Source: Gerris lacustris
Lineage: Eukaryota > Arthropoda > Insecta > Hemiptera > Gerridae
Reading direction: 5' to 3'
Length of the DNA stretch: 64,000 nt
Assembly: GCA_951217055.1 (NCBI GenBank)
Contig: OX578281.1
Location: forward strand, 34,277,036 to 34,341,035
This document shows positions 1 through 10,853 of this stretch, in pieces (position 1 is the stretch's first letter; the number at the start of each line of letters is the position of its first letter). Below the pieces are notes generated by a model. The model had not been told where the DNA came from and did no database searches. It worked only from the letters and a program-made list of their open reading frames with translations. The translations under genes and the position numbers were made by a program.

Positions 1-248
1 TTTTACGATGACAAGTTTTATTAAAATTATTTTACGTTTCAAACATTATAATATATATGCCTATATGGATTTTGGTTATCTAGTTTAACGAATTTTATCA
101 ATTTTTTTTATCACACAATCGTGTCCGCTTGTGAAGTCTGTTCGGACTTCAGTCTGTTCATGATATCCGCCGCCGTTGTGTGTTTTCATTGATTATTATA
201 TTTATTTATTAATATATTATATATTTATATTACGTTTTAAATTCAATA

Positions 249-519
249 TGTCAAGTGAAATTAGTAAAAAAAAAAAATTATCGCTGATGACTTACGCTGG
301 AAATTTACAACACGTGGTTGTAAGTCTTATTTTAATCAAAACCGTATGGGCAAAATTTATGATGAACATCTGGATCTGGAGCATAACCACTCGCATTTAG
401 ATGCCGATGTCCGCATGTCCGATGTTTTAAGGAGGAGGGAGATAAGTAATAATTTATTACAGCGTAAACTAAAGATAATTTGCACGAAAGGCCCAAAAAC
501 TTCTCCGAAGTCAACTTGA
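249..519 (+). pseudogene. FLYWCH-type zinc-finger N-terminus, frameshifted (probable transposon relic)
   Basis: The frame from 286 to the stop at 517-519 reads DDLRWKF-TTRGC, then about 18 residues, then EHNHSH. This is the W-x-C-(4)-C ... H-x-H spacing of FLYWCH fingers, with the first Cys replaced by Phe. The likely start is the ATG at 249 (MSSEIS followed by lysines), but that frame is lost in a run of 12 A at 266-277; 13 or 10 A would join the two frames into one short ORF. FLYWCH fingers commonly head MULE-type transposases and related insect transposon proteins, and nothing after 519 continues a protein. I read it as the broken 5' coding end of a DNA transposon; a decayed host exon is the alternative. 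The family call rests on motif spacing only. Confidence 0.5.
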
Positions 520-2089
520 ACCTAAGGAGCCGTTTGGGAATTTGCCTTTTTGTAAAACGAGAGTCGTTTAGGAAAAACGGGAGCCGAATGGGCTACGTGC
601 AGTATGTGGTCGATGGACTATTTACAATTGGATCATCGATCCAATTCATTAACCAATTTCGTGGTTTAGTTAATTTGATCCTTGAAGGTGTTACATAGAA
701 CATTCCGACCCAAAGTCATTTAAGCTTGTATACATAGGTTTTATGCATAAGTGGACTTTTGTACGTGATATCGCTTTACACTAGATGTTGAACAAGGTTA
801 CATTTTTAATATTATATCACCTTATTTTAATATTTTTATTTTGCGGCATTATTATATGTATATATATATTAATAATTAGTTTGTAAGGACAGATGAAGAT
901 TAATAAAGTATATAATAGTACAAATTAGCTCCGATAATGTTTGTTGTTTTAAATTTAGAAACATTTTGTTTTTTCAAGCAGGTTGAATACAAGAAGTGGG
1001 TGTGCGCACGCTTATCACTACATATGCAATTCTGTATTCAAATCAAATAGCCTAAAAAAGATCAATAACAATGGGCTATTCAAATCGTCTAATGGAAAGC
1101 AATAACGATGCACTTTAGAAAACTGTGTTGAATAGAACGACACCCCAGTGTGTCTTCATGATAATGGTATAGCTTTGTATTGTAATATCCTATTGTACAT
1201 TACATAAAATGTCTACATAAAATTTATACTATAAAATGTCATGATTACACACTCACATATATCTTAACATGAATATTTTATTTAAATTTATATAATTTTA
1301 TTGTTATCTCCCTTCAATTTTATTGTTCGCAGTTTTTTCAAACTTTCGATTAGTCTACATGTATAAGTGATCTAAAAAAATATTGCAAATTAAAAGTTTT
1401 TTTATCCGTTTTTTGCATTTTTTAAAACATTCTTCGATAATTGAATTCTTGGCCTCGATTTAAACCTAAGTCATGCATATTTTCACTTAAAAAAATGTAA
1501 AGAATTAATTGATTACAATTTTTTAAATAAATTGTGCTATTATGAGAATTATTATCAGGTGCGGAGTGTTTCGAACGTATGACGTGCACTTTCAAGCACT
1601 AGTGAGGTAGTGAGCTAGAGAATTATTAGAATTCCTAAAACCGATTTAAATTTTAGATAAAGAGTATGTATAACATGCTAGCTTGGCTGGAGACATCAGT
1701 ATATGTGGAAAATGATTTGTATAAAGACAAACTGATGCAGTTTGGAAGAAAAATCATGAGGTTAATCTATTCAAAATATGATATCTCTAGTATTTTGTAA
1801 TAGTTAATAATAGTAAGTATATAGTTGAGTCTCGTCTATGTGTATTATAATTGAATATAGATTAATAAGATAGGTTGCGGGATACGAGCCTGTGTTCAAT
1901 GAAGGGAGACGGGCTTATGTACAGTTCAGTCAATCCTTAAGGACGAGGTTCAATATGGCCTTTATTAAGGAGCGATTAGACGATACCCATGTCCGCCACA
2001 CCATGCCTGCACAGTATGACGGTGAATAGTACAAAGGAAATGTATGGCCTAGTCCCTAGCACATTGTGATAACTTTGTACTTATTTTGT
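520..2089. other. AT-rich DNA, no gene recognised
   Basis: No recognisable protein, RNA gene or terminal repeat was found. A moderately GC-richer patch at about 1865-2060 has no open frame of note. The sequence following the FLYWCH frame (520-700) stays open in another frame but resembles nothing I know. Confidence 0.5.
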
Positions 2090-2545
2090 TTATAATTATT
2101 CATTTTGCTTCCGAGCTTACTGAAGGTAACAGAAGCATTGTGTTCACTTTTATGAACGAAAAACTTTTATGCCTCCGATTTTAAAAATTCCAAGACAGAA
2201 ATCCGTTTCAGATTTCAGGGAACATTTTTGGTCTCGTGTCTGTATGTCTGTCGGTCTGTGTGTCCGTGAATTATGAAACGTGCGACGATAACTTGAGTAA
2301 ATGTCGACCGATTTTGATGAAATTTGGTAGACATGTTCATTTTGCCAATGCCCAGGACGAGTTCGTTGGACAACGTTATCCGTCCAAGCGTCCGTCCAAG
2401 CGTGTAAACGTGAAATTCAAAATTGGAATTTTAGGTCGGGAAAAAAATCTAACTTCATCTATTCAATGAGACAAACATTTTTTTCAATTACAATTTTTTA
2501 GTAAAACCAACGGCGACACCGCTAGTGTTAAAAATCGCTAAAACT
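2090..2545 (+). repeat. Dispersed repeat family R1, copy 1
   Basis: It shares long stretches with 20941-21330, with the split copy at 53340-55030, and in inverse orientation with 8900-9140. The diagnostic core is GATAACTTGAGTAAA followed by ATGAAATTTGGTA and GGACGAGTTCGTTGGAC. The 5' part (2105-2215) matches the reverse complement of about 9020-9140. No open frame is conserved among copies, so it is a non-coding mobile-element body of unknown class. The short ORF at 2236-2469 is a by-product. Confidence 0.75.
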
Positions 2546-2983
<438 letters not shown>

Positions 2984-3033
2984 CACAGAGAAAACCCAGG
3001 GCTCGGTCATAAAAACACTATCCACTCACAACA

Positions 3034-3075
3034 TACTCAAAAACCCGACGTTTCGGTTTATTCTTTAAACCTTCT
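3034..3075 (-). ncRNA. Hammerhead-ribozyme-like motif, degenerate
   Basis: On the minus strand the order is CTATGAAGAA, then GGTTTA, a short loop, TAAACC, then GAAACGTC. This is the hammerhead order core-stem II-GAAA-stem III-GTC, with the minimal AC/GT stem III typical of Penelope-like elements. The first core block should be CTGATGA and is damaged, so the copy is probably inactive. It lies just outside the inverted repeats of the Penelope-like relic. Confidence 0.45.
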
Positions 3076-3349
3076 TCATAGAATCTAAAACAAAAGAAAA
3101 TACAAAAAGTTTACACAGGATGCAATTAAGATTGAAAGAGTTTACAATTAGAAAAACTAAACTTAAAAACACAAAGCTAGAAAAACTTACATTGAGAAAC
3201 AGTTGGAATAAGAACTAATGTAACATACTATTGAATAAAATTTGGATACGTGATAATAGACCTAGTGAACATTTTATTTTAATTATTTTTAGGAAGGTCA
3301 ATTAGGGTAAAAGTAAGTAAGAGTTAACAACTCATAGTAGTTAGAAACT

Positions 3350-3387
3350 GGCTATATTTCGTCCCTCTCCGGGACATAATCATGCCT
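3350..3387 (-). ncRNA. Hammerhead-like motif in left arm of Penelope relic
   Basis: The minus strand reads CATGATTAT, then GTCCC-GGAGA-GGGAC as a stem II hairpin, then GAAATATAGCC. The fold order matches a hammerhead, but the CTGATGA block is altered and the cleavage triplet is not evident. It is probably a non-functional descendant. Confidence 0.4.
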
Positions 3388-3976
3388 AAAACATCATTAC
3401 ATATAATTAACAATTTTGTTTTAAATAGGATTTTTATAAAAAAGAAGAACACTTAACTTATTTAAACATTGAAAATTAAAATTAACATTGAGATCATTAC
3501 CTTATCATGGGTGGAATTAGTCACATATACTCAAACAAAGTTGGTATTGTCAAAATAAGAAGTGGAAAATACATTAAATAAATACTCCTTCACACATAGA
3601 TCCATAGACAGTTTTAAAAACTTAAAAAAGATTTAAAAAGATAAACTTTAACAAATAACAAAACACATGAACATAGAAAATGGTAACTCCAGAGGTAACC
3701 AAAATGAACCTTTCGTTTTTAATTTTGGTTTTATGACAAATTATTATTAAAAAAAAATTGAATAGAAAATTTTTAGATTGTAGTAAAATATATAATATTT
3801 TTTAGCATTTTTTTTAAAAAGGAATATTAAATATTTTTAAAGCATAAATTGTTATAGATTTAGGCGGGAGTTATGATTTGAAAATATTTAATTTTATGGT
3901 GTATTTAGATTAACTTATAAGGGGTGATAGTTAAGGGAGGTTTGTAGATAGGTGGCAAACATAAAAGTGACTGATT

Positions 3977-4315
3977 TTAATTATTTTTTATGTTAAGGAT
4001 GGCAGCATAATATTTATTTATATCCTTTGAGTCGTTCTTAAAATTTATGGAGTTATTAGTCATGGCTATATATGCAGCTTCAAGGTATTTTCTTTTTGAA
4101 TCATTTCTTTCTACACCTAGAATAGTTATGCTGTCTTTATTGATCTGATGATTCAGGTTAGCGGAATGAATAGCTATGGCAGTTTTTCCATTTTTGGCTT
4201 GTATGTCGTAAGAGTGTTGTTTTATTCTGCTTTCTAGATTTTGTATAGTTTCTCCAATATATACCTTGTCACAATCTTTACAATTGAAGGAGTATTTATT
4301 TAATGTATTTTCCAC
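3977..4315 (-). CDS. GIY-YIG endonuclease domain of a Penelope-like element, partial
   Basis: An uninterrupted 112-residue frame. Residues 8-22 read YSFNCKDCDKVYIGE, followed by TIQNLESRIKQH and then AIAIHSANLNHQI. This is the Penelope-type endonuclease: a Cys-x2-Cys leader, the (V)YIG second half of GIY-YIG, the Arg in S-R-I-K-x-H, and a downstream His-rich segment. In full elements it follows the reverse transcriptase and nicks target DNA for insertion. Here only this C-terminal portion is present. The Met at 4315 is only the first Met of a frame whose upstream part is replaced by the inverted arm. The intact frame suggests fairly recent activity or chance survival. Family assignment is strong; expression is not implied. 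Confidence 0.85.
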   Translation of the reverse strand: MENTLNKYSFNCKDCDKVYIGETIQNLESRIKQHSYDIQAKNGKTAIAIHSANLNHQINKDSITILGVERNDSKRKYLEAAYIAMTNNSINFKNDSKDINKYYAAILNIKNN

Positions 4316-4490
4316 TTCTTATTTTGACAATACCAACTTTGTTTGAGTATATGTGACTAATTCCACCCATGATAAGGTAATGATCTCAATGTTAATTTTA
4401 ATTTTCAATGTTTAAATAAGTTAAGTGTTCTTCTTTTTTATAAAAATCCTATTTAAAACAAAATTGTTAATTATATGTAATGATGTTTTA

Positions 4491-4530
4491 GGCATGATTA
4501 TGTCCCGGAGGGGGACGAAATATAGCCAGT
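4491..4530 (+). ncRNA. Hammerhead-like motif in right arm of Penelope relic
   Basis: An inverted counterpart of 3350-3387 with the same stem GTCCC/GGGAC, a GGAGG loop variant, and GAAATATAGCC. One arm differs by an A-to-G change in the hairpin region (GGAGAGGGAC versus GGAGGGGGAC). It has the same degenerate core. Confidence 0.4.
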
Positions 4531-4647
4531 TTCTAACTACTATGAGTTGTTAACTCTTACTTACTTTTACCCTAATTGACCTTCCTAAAAATAATTATTA
4601 AATAAATAGGGACATCTAATTTCTACTTACGATTTTATTTTAATATA

Positions 4648-5387
4648 CAGGGTGGTCCAAAAGTCTCTCCCCCCCCCCCCCCTCTTAACTTTTGAATTGT
4701 TTGAGATAAATTAATGAAACTTGGGGGATCTCTACCATGCAAATGGAAGTTTGTTTTCATGCAATCGCCCACTAGGGGCAACCACCCACTTTGCTCCCAG
4801 GCCACCCAACTTCAAAATTTCAAATTGAAATGAATATTTTTGATAGCATATATGGATTATACGGTGAAAAATAATAAACTTTTACTTGTAACTATTTTTC
4901 TATCTCCAATATTTTTCCCCCTACAAGAGGGCAAAGATAGCAAAATAACCCTTCCGAAATAGTAAAAAAATAGCACTTAGATCGTTATAAAATCTAACTT
5001 GGACGATCTGTACTATTTAAAGGGAAGTGTGTATTCATCCACTCACGTACTAGGGGCAACCACCATTTTGCCCCCGGGCGCTGAAATTTACCATTTTTAT
5101 AATTTGCTCCCCTATAGTGGGCAAAATATTGGAGATAGAAAGAAACGTTAAAAGTAAAATATTTTTATTTTTCGCCGTAGAACCTAAATCTGCTGTCAAA
5201 TATATTCACTCTAGGTTAAAATTTTGAAGTTAGGTGGCCTATGGGCAAATTGGGTGGTTACCCCTAGTGGGCGATTGCATGAAAACAAACTTCCCTTTGC
5301 ATGGTAAAGATCCCCCAAGTTTGATTAATTTATCTCAAACCGTTCATAAGTTAAGAGGGGGGGGGGGGGGATTTTTAGACCACCCTG
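4648..5387. mobile_element. 740-bp foldback MITE with TA target duplication (Tc1/mariner type)
   Basis: The ends are CAGGGTGGTCCAAAAGTC at the left and GATTTTTAGACCACCCTG at the right, flanked by TA at 4646-4647 and 5388-5389. Most of the element is a long inverted repeat: CTTGGGGGATC, CATGCAATCGCCCACTAGGGG and similar blocks recur inverted. A C-run at about 4669-4682 pairs with a G-run at 5353-5370. It has no coding capacity. A shorter relative is at 31349-31872. The terminal CAGGGTG-type ends with TA duplication point to Tc1/mariner mobilisation (inference). Confidence 0.9.
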
Positions 5388-5389
5388 TA

Positions 5390-6066
5390 GATATCTGCAA
5401 ATAAGAGGGATAGGTAAACGAGTATTAAAATTAAATCACAAATAAATTCTCGCGAAATTGAAGGCTAAACACCAGAAAGGGTCGGAAAATAGACATATTC
5501 TATACTAACTTTTTTGCTGCCTTTTGTGTATAGTATCACCTCCTAAAGTATTTAATTCCTGGTTCAGAACTCCCTGTGTATATATACTAGGTGTCCAAAA
5601 ATCTTTAAAACCAAAAAAAAGGAACAAAAAAAAGGACAAAAAAGGAAAAATACTAACGAGTCTCGTATTATCGAAGACCCACCTTTTCTTGATTTAATTA
5701 GTATATTAATTGAAGTAACAATTTTTTTACATAGCCGGCACAGAAAGCTGCTATGAAAGTAGAGAATCCGTTCTTCTTAGTGAGGTAATTTCATTAAATC
5801 CTTCAAGCTTCTACTATTTCATTATAATAGTTTATAGTTTTATCATGTAAATATAAGATAATACAAGTTGTATAAACTTACATTCAATGCGAGCATCCAA
5901 CTTTAAGAGAGAACAATTTAAATTAATAGTTGAAATTAATTTAAAACTTTAAAATGAAACATTTATACCTGTGTGAAAAGTTGTAGAGGAGGGAAACTAT
6001 TTAATTATTATCTTTCTTAGAATTTAGAGACAACAATGAAATAACTTAGTTTATGTAAATTCCCTT
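5390..6066. other. AT-rich DNA, nothing recognised
   Basis: No coherent frame was found. It includes a lysine-codon-rich A/G stretch at 5605-5655 and CTAGGTGTCCAAAAATC at 5588, which resembles a stray mariner-type end without a partner. Confidence 0.4.
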
Positions 6067-6217
6067 GACTCTCGACCTTTATAGAATAGAATAGAATAGA
6101 AACACATTTTTATTTCAATATAAAATTAAAAGATTCATAACTGTATGTATAAGTATAAATGTGAACAACTTTGATGAATTGACACCGTTAAGTGGCCTCC
6201 GACTCTCGACCTTTATA
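6067..6217 (-). mobile_element. 5'-truncated LINE 3' tail with 17-bp target-site duplication
   Basis: The 17-bp string GACTCTCGACCTTTATA occurs at 6067-6083 and again at 6201-6217. The 117 bp between them, read on the minus strand, end in AATAAAAATGTG followed by (TATTC)n. A short 3' tail of an element ending in a microsatellite and bounded by a long direct repeat is the signature of a target-primed, 5'-truncated LINE insertion. The LINE clade cannot be told from this length. Confidence 0.75.
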
Positions 6218-7180
6218 ATGCAACCACAAAATTAACCTTACTGTATTTATAATAATAAACTTTGTTTCCAAAATATAAATTTTACCATATCAAAAGATAA
6301 AAAAAGATCATGTATACATAATTATTGGTGTACTCTTTTTCTTTAACTTATATTGTGTTTTCTTTCCGCTCTAATGGAAAGCAGATTTTTCTACAGAAAG
6401 GAAGGACAGGTCGCTTCATTTGTAAGATCAACCCTCCGTTTAAAAAAAGTGTTCTTCTAAGATGTGACAGAAGACATATACTCGTAAATTAATTTTTATA
6501 GCTAAATTACATTGATGTAACTTTTTAATAGACCTAATCATTTTTGTTAGTTTTATAGCAAAAATATTAGCAATTCCAAAGAAGAAATATGGAAATAGTA
6601 GGTACTTACTATGTTCTATTTTAAAAAATATAATAATAATAACATACTTCTATAATTTAAAAAAAAAAAAAGATCCAAGATCTAAAATGGAGTGTGAGAA
6701 GATATATCGAGGGCAACGTTTACACAATTTATTATTGACGAGAGATTCCTCTTTAGTGTATTACGTGAACTCTATTCCTTAGTTTGCTGGAGTTTAATCT
6801 TGAAGCTGAGTTGAGAAAGATTGAGCATAAAACAGACATGGCATAGGTTGGTAAGGAATAAGTCACGTCAATGTCTGAACATCATCAATTCCAACTAACT
6901 CAGTGCGAATATCTAGCAAAAAACTCTTTTTCCATACATTCTAATAATTTATTCAATTGTTGAAAGAGAGAATACGCATGTAAATAATATATAAAATAAA
7001 ATAAATAGATGATAAATATTGTAAATGATCTCACTCGAACTGTTCCAATTTTAAATAAAATTTAAAAGTATTTTGTTCTCAATACAACAAACAATGAACT
7101 ATAAACTAACTAGTAGTTCTGAAAACAGTAGACCTCGCGAAAATTAGAAAAAAAATTAAATGTGGACAGAGGGTCCATTT
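6218..7180. other. AT-rich DNA, nothing recognised
   Basis: No open frame or repeat pair was identified. It has short A-runs at 6660-6672 only. Confidence 0.4.
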
Positions 7181-8160
7181 AAATACGAATCTAAAGGTAT
7201 AAGTCGATTTCCCGAGAAAAATCTAGTTTCTGTGAAAATAATTTTAAACGCGGACAGTGAGAGGTGGGGTTCGATTCTCCACTGGGGCGAAGTTATTTTT
7301 ATGGTATTTGTAAAACTTTAATTCGGAAATAAACCATAAAAATCTATTTCAATTACTTAGAGGATAAATTATAACACGAGGCGAAATCGAGAAATTAATT
7401 AAACCTATAAATTTGGGGGCACTCCCCCTCAAAAACTCTGAAAAATAGTATATTATGTTACTAGGCTGTGAAGTGAGTTTTTTCTTTACCGCGGCAATTA
7501 CATTTACTGTCGAGCGAAGCGAGACAGTAAATATTGCCAAGGTAAAGAAAAAACACTTCACAGTCACGTAGCATATGCTATTTTTTCCGAGGTAGCAGAC
7601 AATGAAAAAACATTAAATATTAATCACTAATCAATATATAATAATAAGAAATATTAGTACATACTTAAGACTTAAAAAAAGAAACCTTAAAAAGAGGTTA
7701 CACTACAAGAAAAGATAAATAAAACGCATTGACATCTAGCGGATTTTAATCGTACTAGAAGCATTTCTACAAAGACAGCAGCGGTACTAACGGAAGTTTT
7801 GACAACTACCCGCCGGACATAAAAAATCTTTTAGTTCCTAGGACGTAAAAGATTTTTTCTTTACAGCTAGGAGTAATGAAAAGATTTTTTAAGTCCACGT
7901 AATGAAAAAATGGATTTTAGCTATGTCTTTTAGGCTCTAAAGTTACTATTTCACAGCCTACCACGGAAAAACATTATTTCTCGAAAACTATTCCGACAAT
8001 TTTTAATCAATTTTTTAAAATGTAGTTCATTTAAATACGAATCTAACGGTATAAGTCGTTTTCCCAAGAGAAATCTAGCTTCTGAGAAAATAATTTTAAA
8101 CGTTGACAGTGAGAGGCCGGGTTCGATTACCTGCTGGGAAGGTTATTTTTATGGTAATTC
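7181..8160 (-). repeat. Repeat family R3, two direct copies of a tRNA-related segment
   Basis: About 180 bp starting at CATTTAAATACGAATCTAA (7178 and 8030) recur about 850 bp apart. Both contain a B-box-like motif, GGTTCGATTCT at 7267 and GGTTCGATTAC at 8114. Related sequence lies in inverse orientation at 45525-46010, where the box is a perfect GGTTCAATTCC on the minus strand, and in part at 50440-50705. The stretch GGGGGCACTCCCCCTC at 7416 corresponds to GAGGGGTAGCGCCCCC at about 45763. I infer a family with a tRNA-like internal promoter; the ORF at 7349-7567 is incidental. Confidence 0.6.
7442..7587. repeat. Short foldback (arms about 66 bp)
   Basis: The left arm runs GCTGTGAAGTGAGTTTTTTC, then TTTACCGCGGCAA and TTTACTGTC. 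The centre is GAGCGAAGCGAG. The right arm is GACAGTAAATATTGCC, then GGTAAAGAAAAAAC and CACTTCACAG. Arms are imperfect. It lies inside the R3 region and could be an inserted MITE or part of a larger transposon. Confidence 0.7.
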
Positions 8161-8308
8161 TAAACATTTTTTAAACAAATAAACCACATATACATCGATT
8201 TTAATGTCTTAAAGGAACATCTATTCTAAATTTCAAGAAAAAATAAAAACTTTTTTTTTTGTTTGAAAAAAAGTCTAAATAACATTTTTGTTAAATTAAT
8301 AACAATTT

Positions 8309-8899
<591 letters not shown>

Positions 8900-9140
8900 A
8901 TAGTATAGGTACCTAAACAAATTGTACAATTTTCATTAAAATCGGACGAGCAATTTTAAACTATTTCGTTTACAAAAATATTGAACAGCAGGCAGACCGA
9001 TTGACAAACGCGATACCAAAAAATATTTTCTGATGTCTAAAAAAGATTTAAGTCTTGGAATTTTTTAAATTCAGATACATAAAAATTGTCGTTCTTCAGA
9101 ACGATCACATAGCTTTCGTTACCTTTACAGTAAACTCAGA
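8900..9140 (-). repeat. Dispersed repeat family R1, partial inverse copy
   Basis: The reverse complement of about 9000-9140 aligns with 2105-2260: TTTTGCTTC-GAG-TTACTG, AAGGTAAC-GAAGC-ATGTG, AATTCCAAGAC, then a TCGGTCTG-rich stretch. The far end (8915-8960) has the sentence-like GATTTTCATTAAAATCGG pattern in this orientation. Confidence 0.55.
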
Positions 9141-10678
9141 AGCAAAAGTAAGGTAAGAACACAAGGTATTAAATCAAAGTGATATTTTAAAAGTTCAGGT
9201 CTCCAGTGTCATTTCGCCATATACTAAGATGTTAGGAGAGTTGTTTCCTGTTATAGAGAGAAACACTTTATTTACAAAAATAACAGTGATGCTGCCCAAA
9301 TAGAATGGGTTGCTAAACACACAGCGTACTGATCTATCGTGAGACATTAATTAAATAATTAAAATAATATTCTGTACAATTAATTAAATGACATGGTCAA
9401 AACAATTATAATATATTAGCAATTAAGTTACCATTAAACAAAGAAAGGGTCACACTGTCAAAACAAAACGATTTAAAGTAAAATAGGATACAATTAAAGT
9501 AAGTAATAAGTTTAGTAAATATGGTAGTTAATAATTCCCAGTGAGTCTAAAATAATCGACTCTGACAGGGTTGTCAAATATTTTCTGTCGATACCGACCT
9601 CGTCAAAGAATGAAGATGTTATACTAGGTATGGATCCTCTAGAGCCGAACCATAACCCTCTGACTTCGTATTCTCTGGCACCGTGGCTCTCGTGGTATTT
9701 TTTAATTAAATGTTATTTTTCGTGGTATTTTTCAATTAAATGTTAAGATAAATTAATCGAGTTGATTTATTTTCTTGCAAATGAATAAGAAGTAGTGGTC
9801 ATTTTCTCAACTTTATTTTATTTAGAAACTAAGAGAGACGGAAAATGGAATAAAAAACTTTCATTGTAGTCAGAGAACATCGGAAACACGCCATGCAAAA
9901 AAATATTTCTCATTCTTTTTTGTTTTTAGGGTACTGCTGGGTAGCCTGCGGTCAGGTAGCCCCATAAATAACACAGCTCCCTAGGAATCCTAACCCGTAA
10001 AATAACACAGGAGAGGGAGTGTTGAAAATAGGATGCCTTGGCTAACCGACTCCCTCGTCCCCGTCCCATAGGCTCAAATAAAAATAGGGCACCATGAAGA
10101 ATTGCTTCAACCTTCCTGCCTTTATACAGGCATAAATGAAGCAATTTCCTAGGGAAATTGGGCTAATACACATTTTCTTATTTCTAAATATTTTTGTCTA
10201 TATATTTTTTTTAATAAATGTTAAAAACAATCTTCTAACTTTTGTTAAGCAAAATATTTTCATTAATCGATTCACTGATGTCTACTAAATTTATAAAATA
10301 AATCCTTCACAGCGAAGAATGTACTTAAAATCTTAAGTTTCAAAAGCTCAAATAGCATGAGAAATAAGTCTTTATAAATATTGAAACAGAATGATTAAAA
10401 TGGAAGAAAAAATAATTAAATAGAACAATGAAGCGTTAATAATAGAAATCTTTGAAACGTAGAATAAAATAGAACAATAAAAATTTTAAAAACAGCACAA
10501 ATAAACTTTTGATTTTTTCTGTAATAGTACTATTTTAGTAGTAATAACGTATGACTACTTGATTAACTATGCCTCAAATAACAGGATTTTAAACGAAACC
10601 CGAAATTATAAAAACATTATTTTGCTATATTTTGACACGACAATGTCATGTCATTGCCTATCTCGACTAGAAGTATTA
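9141..10678. other. AT-rich DNA with one GC-rich island
   Basis: The island at about 9925-10150 is markedly GC-richer than its surroundings and stays open for 72 codons on the minus strand. I could not assign it; an eroded transposon body is likely. A 29-bp tandem doublet CGTGGTATTTTTNAATTAAATG lies at about 9690-9745. The rest holds nothing recognised. Confidence 0.4.
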
Positions 10679-10853
10679 ACAATAGAACAATGAAGCGTTA
10701 ACAATAGAACAATGAATCGTTAATAATAGAACAATAAAGCGATAGTAATAGAACAATAAAGTGTTATGAATAGAACAATGAAGTGTGTAAAATAATAAAG
10801 CTTTGACAATTGAACATTGAAGCGTTAACAATTTTACAATAAAGCGTTAACAG
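10679..10853. repeat. 22-bp minisatellite
   Basis: About eight diverged tandem units of the type AATAGAACAATGAAGCGTTAAC. A solitary relative (TAGAACAATGAAGCGTTAAT) sits upstream at about 10422, so the array probably grew from local sequence. Confidence 0.85.

Larger units (their letters stand above)
3276..4604 (-). mobile_element. Penelope-like retroelement relic with inverted terminal repeats
   Basis: The segment 3276-3597 reappears as its reverse complement at about 4297-4604, giving two arms of about 310 bp around a ~700-bp centre. The centre holds a GIY-YIG endonuclease frame on the minus strand, and the inverted homology runs into the first codons of that frame. Each arm contains a hammerhead-like motif. 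Penelope-like elements are known for direct or inverted terminal repeats, a C-terminal GIY-YIG endonuclease and hammerhead motifs in those repeats. The reverse-transcriptase part is absent, so this is a truncated or rearranged copy. Confidence 0.8.
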
